In this document: piece after piece, positions 12,532 to 16,944 of the stretch
How the letters are laid out: every line of letters starts with the position of its first letter
Position numbering within the stretch: the stretch's first letter is position 1
DNA from: JACPDH01 sp051305935
GTDB lineage: Bacteria; Acidobacteriota; Thermoanaerobaculia; Gp7-AA8
NCBI GenBank assembly: GCA_051305935.1
Contig: JBPPMG010000455.1
Coordinates: 1 to 16,944 of the forward strand
Length of the DNA: 16,944 bases
Direction: 5' to 3'
Notes under the pieces: generated by a model
Told to the model about the DNA's origin: nothing
Databases searched by the model: none
Seen by the model: the letters and a program-made list of their open reading frames with translations, nothing else
Program-made: the position numbers and the translations under genes

Positions 12532-14994
12532 CTAATTCACTGCTACCGCGTTACTGAATTCCGAGGTGTCCCGTCCGTGGCAGCCGAACTCCCAGAAACA
12601 GATCGCGAATGACGTCGTCGCGGTGAGGTACTTGCCCCGCAGGTCGAACGGAATCTCCCCGCGGAACGTTCGCCCTGTGAACACGAGCGAATACGCGCCG
12701 GGACCGGTTGCGTGGTCGGCCCCTTCGCCGAACCCGCTGGGATCAGGCACCGAGCTCACATAGAAGTTGAGCCTCATCTCCGACCCGCTTCCGGGATGGA
12801 CCGAAAGCGACGGCGTCCCTTCCCCGAGCTCGCCCTCGACCACCGTCACGTTCCTCAGAGGATCGAACGTCGCCGACTGCAGCGACGGACGAGGCGTCAC
12901 GTTCTCAGGCGAGCCGCTGCCGAGTCCGTCGTCATTCCGGTCGATGCCGAGCGCCCCGTTCGAATGGACCGAGGACTCGATGTACACCGCGCGCGCCTCG
13001 GGTCCGGTTGCCACTCCGGCACGCGCATTGAACGCGATCGTGTTCTTCGAGACCGTGGCGTCGAGGGCTTGCGCGCCGACGAACACTCCTGCTCCGCCGT
13101 TCGGTCGTGCGGTGCCGTCCGCGGCGAGGCCGATTCTCGACGTGGTCACATTCGCTCCCGACGCGTCGACGCGAATGCCGTTTCCGCCGTTCGCGCCGAC
13201 CGTCGAATCTCGCACTGTCCACCTCGTCGCCGGCCCTCCCGAGCGCATGCCTCGGATCGAGATGCCGTCGCCGCTGTTCCCGCGCGCCTCGCCGGTGGCT
13301 GGATCGAGCCCCACGACGAGCTCGCTCAGCCGGACGTCATAGCCTTCGTAGTTGTCCGCCTCGGTCGCATCGACGCTGATCCCGTCCCCTCGAAATCCGG
13401 TGACTGCGATCGCGTGAATGAAACTCCGCTCTACTTTCGCGGAGCTGCTGCCGATCCTCAGCCCCGCGGCGTCGCCCGCCTGGTTCCCCCGGATCTCGAC
13501 CTCGGGACCGTTCGGGTTCGTGTCTCCGTAAGTCCAGGTTTGCGAGCTGCCGTCGATTTGTACGAACCCGTTGGTGATCCCGGGCAGCGCGGAGCGCGGC
13601 TCGAATACGGCCACGCCGTTGCGAAGCTGATCTGCGGGAATCGCGAACGTGATCCGGCAGAACGACCCGGGCTCGCAGCCATCGGAGTTTGCGAAGTCGA
13701 TCGCGTCGCGGAGCGAGCCGGGCCCGGAATCGGCGAGCGTCGAGACCTCGATACGGCCTGCCGAGATCGGAACGGGGAGACCGAGCTCCGACGTGCCCTC
13801 ATGGGTCGTCGCGGTGGCGCTGAGCCAGCCTCCCGACACCAGCAACGGTTTGCCCGTGTCGCCGTAGCCGCGTGAGAACGAGAAGTGCGCTCTGCCGCTC
13901 GCGTCGGTCCTGACCTGGTCGCTCCCGAACCACAACTTCACTTCCGCGAAGCCGAGCGGTCCGCGGTTCGGCGATGCGTACGCGTCGATTCGGATCGCCG
14001 TGTTCGGTTTCCCTTCGACGGAGCCTGTGTACTCGATCTCCCCGAGGAAGTAACCGGGGAGCGATGCGTCGGCGCGAGCCGAGGTGAGGACCGGAGAGTT
14101 GATCCGGCCGTTTGCGCCGCTGTCGGCGTCGAGCGGATCGGCAGGATCGTGACCGTCGTGACCGAGCCCGATCGACATCAGCCCGTTCGAATGCATCCTG
14201 TTGTCGACGAGGTCCGAGCGCGCAGCTCCGTCGCCGACCACGATCCCGAAATGAGCATTGTGCGCGATGTCGTTGTTCACCACGCGCGCGTCGCCCGCGA
14301 CGATGTCGACTCCATTCGCGCCGTTGCCGAGCCATGTCCCGTCGGTGCCGACTCCGATGCGGTTGCCGGCGATGTCGACGCCGAAGTGGCCTGCCACGTA
14401 AACACCGTTGCTTCGATTCCCACCGATCGTGTTGCCGTACAGCCTGACCCCGCCGTAGACGCCGCGAACCGCAATTCCGTCGAGCCCGTTAGGCCGCGCG
14501 TGCCGCGCGGTGGGGTCCACGCCGACGTAACAGGCCGAGACGACGATGCCGCTGCTGTTGTCGATGAAAATGCCGTGGCCTTCGAACCGGTTCACGGCGA
14601 GTCCATTGAGCGTCATGCCGACGACCCGGCCCAGCTTGATGCCGCTGCGGTAGCCCGCGAGGCTCCCGTCGAGCTCGATCTCCGGACCTTCGCGGTTCGT
14701 GTCTCCCGTGACGCCCGTCTGCGACGCGCCGTCGATCGTGATCGCGTCGCCGAACAGGACGGGGAGAGGAGACAACGGCCGGATCGTGAAATAGCCCGAT
14801 TCCGGGACGGGAGCAGGGATTGCGAACCGGATGGTGCAGGGATACGCACACTCCAGAGAGTTCACCGCGTCGAACGCTGCGCGGAGCGAACCGGACCCGG
14901 CGTCGGCGGTCGTGGTCACCGTGTAGGTTGCGGCAGCGGTCGAGAGCGAAATGGCCGAGAGGATCGCGAGGATGAGGAGCAGGCGACTGGACAA
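12532..14994 (-). CDS. Secreted two-module right-handed beta-helix protein
   Basis: Exported protein of 820 residues with a Sec signal peptide (to about residue 22) and two tandem homologous modules, about 23-410 and 414-820. Each module opens with the same pattern: TVTTTADAGSGSLRAAFDAVNS in the first (trimmed here to its key GSGSLR), GPGSLRDAIDFANS in the second. A Cys pair (CAYPC; CEPGSFC), an IDG-SQT-GDTN-GPE block and Asn/Gly-rich parallel beta-helix coils (GNTIGGNRSNGVYV) follow. Each module ends with a beta-sandwich-like part and a TSE motif. The fold resembles NosD/pectate-lyase-type repeats in surface or secreted proteins; no catalytic residues or anchor are evident. The start is TTG with a strong GGAGG six bases upstream. 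Confidence 0.85.
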   Translation of the reverse strand: MSSRLLLILAILSAISLSTAAATYTVTTTADAGSGSLRAAFDAVNSLECAYPCTIRFAIPAPVPESGYFTIRPLSPLPVLFGDAITIDGASQTGVTGDTNREGPEIELDGSLAGYRSGIKLGRVVGMTLNGLAVNRFEGHGIFIDNSSGIVVSACYVGVDPTARHARPNGLDGIAVRGVYGGVRLYGNTIGGNRSNGVYVAGHFGVDIAGNRIGVGTDGTWLGNGANGVDIVAGDARVVNNDIAHNAHFGIVVGDGAARSDLVDNRMHSNGLMSIGLGHDGHDPADPLDADSGANGRINSPVLTSARADASLPGYFLGEIEYTGSVEGKPNTAIRIDAYASPNRGPLGFAEVKLWFGSDQVRTDASGRAHFSFSRGYGDTGKPLLVSGGWLSATATTHEGTSELGLPVPISAGRIEVSTLADSGPGSLRDAIDFANSDGCEPGSFCRITFAIPADQLRNGVAVFEPRSALPGITNGFVQIDGSSQTWTYGDTNPNGPEVEIRGNQAGDAAGLRIGSSSAKVERSFIHAIAVTGFRGDGISVDATEADNYEGYDVRLSELVVGLDPATGEARGNSGDGISIRGMRSGGPATRWTVRDSTVGANGGNGIRVDASGANVTTSRIGLAADGTARPNGGAGVFVGAQALDATVSKNTIAFNARAGVATGPEARAVYIESSVHSNGALGIDRNDDGLGSGSPENVTPRPSLQSATFDPLRNVTVVEGELGEGTPSLSVHPGSGSEMRLNFYVSSVPDPSGFGEGADHATGPGAYSLVFTGRTFRGEIPFDLRGKYLTATTSFAICFWEFGCHGRDTSEFSNAVAVN

Positions 14995-15000
14995 CGGAAA

Positions 15001-15005
15001 CCTCC
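15001..15005 (-). promoter_or_regulatory. Shine-Dalgarno sequence deciding the TTG start of the beta-helix gene
   Basis: GGAGG on the minus strand is six bases before TTG at 14994, which begins a textbook signal peptide. No ATG or GTG serves as well. Confidence 0.8.
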
Positions 15006-15031
15006 GAAGCGCATTCGCGCTCCATCAGTGG

Positions 15032-15037
15032 ATTGTA
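15032..15037 (-). promoter_or_regulatory. -10 box TACAAT of the beta-helix gene
   Basis: Minus-strand TACAAT would start a transcript near 15025, giving a leader of about 30 bases that contains the GGAGG site. The -35 region is not convincing. Confidence 0.5.
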
Positions 15038-15109
15038 CGAATGAGCCTGCCCCGACGCCTGTGACATCACGCGGAATGTTTCGAACGCGCGTCACTCGAG
15101 TACGACCGA

Positions 15110-15649
15110 TTACGGAATCGACGTCGGCTCCAGCACGGTCGAGAAGGTCTTCCCGGAGAGATCGACGTAGAGATGGCGCTCCGTGACCGAAAGCGACAGC
15201 CTGGTCCGCCGGTCGAGGAGCGGTACGATGCCGTCGACGAAATCACGCTCAAAGGCGTAGACAGGGATCTCCTCGCGCCGGTGGATCTTCTGCCCAACGT
15301 ACTGAAGGAGGAGCTGACGCAGATCGCGGTGCGTGTAGAGCGCGACGCGATCGGCGAGCTTGCTCGCTTTGTGAAGCCGGTCGGCTGAAGGTGCGCCGAC
15401 ATCGATCCAGGCGGTCATCCGTCCCGTCGGATCGCAGACACGGATCGGCGGCTCGTCGGTCGTCGAGAGCCCGCGGGTAAACTCGATCCCCTCTTCGTAC
15501 TCGAGGCAGTACGCGAAAACGCGCGTGAGCATGTACTCGTTCGTTTCCGACGGATGCTGCGCGACCTTGAGGTCGAGCGTCTCGTAGACGCCTCGGTCGA
15601 CGTCGGCGAGCTCGACGACGAAATTGAACACAGTTGCGGTGAGCGCCAT
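15110..15649 (-). CDS. yaeQ: YaeQ family protein
   Basis: Cytoplasmic protein of 179 residues, the usual length for YaeQ (about 180). The family adopts a PD-(D/E)XK nuclease-like fold, but its reaction is not established. Characteristic stretches are the start MALTATVFNFVVELADVDRG, the segment HPSETNEYMLTRVFAYCLEY (32-51), DEPPIRVCDPTGRMTAWIDVG (65-85) and the lysine-bearing LHKASKLADRVALYTH (92-107). The ATG has no Shine-Dalgarno sequence; a weak TAGGCT six bases upstream might make it leaderless. It is divergent from the oxidoreductase gene, and the two are separated by an inverted repeat. Confidence 0.94.
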   Translation of the reverse strand: MALTATVFNFVVELADVDRGVYETLDLKVAQHPSETNEYMLTRVFAYCLEYEEGIEFTRGLSTTDEPPIRVCDPTGRMTAWIDVGAPSADRLHKASKLADRVALYTHRDLRQLLLQYVGQKIHRREEIPVYAFERDFVDGIVPLLDRRTRLSLSVTERHLYVDLSGKTFSTVLEPTSIP

Positions 15650-15706
15650 CCGGCAAGCCTACGTCAGATCCGCGTCGTCCTCGCAGGGTATCGATCGCCC
15701 CCCCAT

Positions 15707-15842
15707 CATTCCGAGCGCAGCGAGGAATCTGCAAACCATCTCCTGACCGCTTCCGTAACAGCCGCTCTCTCCCCTGGAGAGAGTGTCCGCTGTCGAAACG
15801 ATCAGATTGTCATTTAGCAGATTCCTCGCTTCGCTCGGAATG
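15707..15842. repeat. Inverted repeat, GAGCGCAGCGA family (copy C)
   Basis: The arms 15707-15732 and 15817-15842 are inverted copies with one mismatch in 26. Each has ATTCC, core GAGCGCAGCGA or GAGCGAAGCGA, then GGAAT, again a 5-bp self-complementary stem but of different sequence from copy A. Inside lies a separate perfect 8-bp hairpin, CTCTCTCC/GGAGAGAG with loop CCT (15765-15783). It occupies the divergent spacer between yaeQ and the oxidoreductase gene and ends 23 bases before the latter's -10 box. Confidence 0.85.
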
Positions 15843-15865
15843 ACGGCTTCTCCGCCTTTCTCCCC

Positions 15866-15871
15866 TATCAT
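15866..15871 (+). promoter_or_regulatory. -10 box TATCAT of the oxidoreductase gene (leaderless)
   Basis: TATCAT is followed by six bases (CGCTCC) and ATG at 15878, with no Shine-Dalgarno sequence; same layout as the kinase, UbiE-like and MFS starts. Confidence 0.5.
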
Positions 15872-15877
15872 CGCTCC

Positions 15878-16918
15878 ATGACGAACTGGATGATCTACGG
15901 CGCGAACGGCTACACCGGTCAGCTCATCGCACGCGAGGCGGTGAAGCGCGGCCACAAGCCGATCCTCGCCGCGCGCTCTGCCTCCGCGCTCGAGCCGCTC
16001 GCACGAGAGCTCTCGCTCACTGCCAGCGTCTTCGCTCTCGACGACCCCGCCCGTCTCGACCGCGCGCTCGCGGGCGTCGATGTCGTCGTTCACTGCGCGG
16101 GCCCGTTCGTCCACACGAGCGCGCCGATGGTCGACGCGTGCCTCCGCACGAAGACCCACTACCTCGACATCACCGGAGAGATCGCCGTCTTCGAGGCGAT
16201 CCATCGTCGCGGCGCCGAGGCCACCGCCGCCGGCGTCGCGCTCATTCCCGGTGTCGGCTTCGATGTCGTCCCCTCGGACTGCCTCGCAGCGCTGCTCGCC
16301 GAACGGATGCCCGACGCCACCGAGCTCGAGCTCGCGTTCTACACGAAGGGTGGCGGGCTCAGCCGCGGAACGCTCCGCACGATGATCGAGGGAATCCACG
16401 AAGGCGGAGCGATCCGCCGCGACGGCCGAATCGTTCGCGTCCCGACCGCGTGGAAGTCGAAAGACATCACGTTCGACTGCGGCAGCCGGCACGCGATGAC
16501 AATTCCCTGGGGCGACGTCTCCACCGCCTGGCACTCGACCGGAATTCCGAACATCTCCGTCTACGTCGCCACGCCTCCCCGCTCGGTTGCACGGATGCGC
16601 AGGATGCGGCCATTGCTCCCGATTTTCGGGTTCACCCCGTTCCGCCGGCTGCTGCAGCTTACCGCCAGCGGGAAGCAGGGCCCCGACACGTTGGCGCGCG
16701 AGAGGGCGAGCGTCCACCTATGGGGTCAGGTCTCGAAGCCGGGCGCTGAACCTGTCACCATGACGATGCGCACCGTCGAGGGATACCGGTTCACCGCCGA
16801 GGCCGCCGTCGCGAGCGTCGAACGCGTGGTCGCCGGATCCTTGAAAGAGGGCGCATGGACACCTTCGCGCGCGTTCGGCTCCGACTTCGCACAGGCGATC
16901 GGGGCGACGGTCGGGTGA
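15878..16918 (+). CDS. Saccharopine dehydrogenase-like NAD(P)-binding oxidoreductase
   Basis: Cytoplasmic NAD(P)-dependent oxidoreductase of 346 residues in the saccharopine dehydrogenase-like family, which also holds the mycobacterial trans-acting enoyl reductases. The N-terminal Rossmann fold begins MIYGANGYTGQLIAREA, with the dinucleotide-binding GANGYTG at 8-14. It continues with VVVHCAGPFVHTSAPMVDAC (69-88), HYLDITGE (94-101) and IPGVGFDVVPSDCLA (124-138), the last two being strong family marks. The C-terminal half is a mixed substrate domain. True saccharopine dehydrogenase is longer, so lysine metabolism is unlikely; the substrate is unknown, with a lipid or polyketide-type enoyl substrate possible by homology. 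It is the last gene in the window and stands alone. Confidence 0.9.
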   Translation: MTNWMIYGANGYTGQLIAREAVKRGHKPILAARSASALEPLARELSLTASVFALDDPARLDRALAGVDVVVHCAGPFVHTSAPMVDACLRTKTHYLDITGEIAVFEAIHRRGAEATAAGVALIPGVGFDVVPSDCLAALLAERMPDATELELAFYTKGGGLSRGTLRTMIEGIHEGGAIRRDGRIVRVPTAWKSKDITFDCGSRHAMTIPWGDVSTAWHSTGIPNISVYVATPPRSVARMRRMRPLLPIFGFTPFRRLLQLTASGKQGPDTLARERASVHLWGQVSKPGAEPVTMTMRTVEGYRFTAEAAVASVERVVAGSLKEGAWTPSRAFGSDFAQAIGATVG

Positions 16919-16944
16919 GGCGCGGCGCGTGAGGGCGCGAAGCG

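Noticed and set aside
12712..15186. Two long plus-strand open frames (387 and 433 codons) opposite the beta-helix gene
   Set aside because: Their composition is Arg/Asp/Val-rich shadow coding, with no domain or signal, while the minus strand has a clear signal peptide, Shine-Dalgarno site and repeat modules.
15707..15842. Inverted repeat as a CRISPR or attachment site
   Set aside because: There are only two arms in opposite orientation, with no direct repeats, spacers or integrase.

Overview
The window reads as an ordinary chromosomal segment of a high-GC Gram-negative (diderm) bacterium. The diderm call rests on two outer-membrane barrel proteins (a DUF5916 protein and an OprO/OprP-type porin) with Sec signal peptides, a YceI lipoprotein, and a membrane kinase with a large periplasmic part. 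High GC, an abundant-kinase lifestyle, DUF5916 and dispersed intergenic hairpin repeats suggest Acidobacteriota or a similar soil or sediment phylum. That placement is inference; there is no rRNA or tRNA here to settle it. I see no mobile element, phage gene, CRISPR array or RNA gene.

Layout: (1) 1-1183, the end of an intergenic hairpin and heptad-repeat stretch, then ychF (-). (2) 1319-2669, a YceI-family lipoprotein and yceH, probably one transcript (+). (3) 2676-5261 (-), a VTT/TVP38-type membrane protein, a thiopurine-methyltransferase-like enzyme and an MFS transporter, the last with its own apparent promoter. (4) 5380-6129 (+), a UbiE-like methyltransferase. (5) 6399-12368 (+), an envelope-centred run: a DUF5916 barrel protein, a transmembrane Ser/Thr kinase and an OprP-like porin. 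(6) 12532-14994 (-), a secreted two-module beta-helix protein. (7) 15110-15649 (-), yaeQ. (8) 15878-16918 (+), a saccharopine-dehydrogenase-like oxidoreductase. Every spacer is shorter than 300 bases.

The most notable gene is the kinase at 8753-10978. After a PknB-type kinase domain and one membrane helix, its periplasmic half looks like two tandem pairs of secretin N-domains (STN/N0-like then NolW/N1-like) without any secretin barrel, an architecture I do not recognise.

Two other patterns recur. Several genes (kinase, UbiE-like, MFS, oxidoreductase) carry a good -10 hexamer ending only 6-7 bases before the start codon, with no Shine-Dalgarno sequence, which predicts leaderless mRNAs; other genes (porin, beta-helix, YceI) have clear Shine-Dalgarno sequences. 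The spacers also hold two families of hairpin repeats in which the stems change in a compensated way between copies while loops or flanks stay constant.
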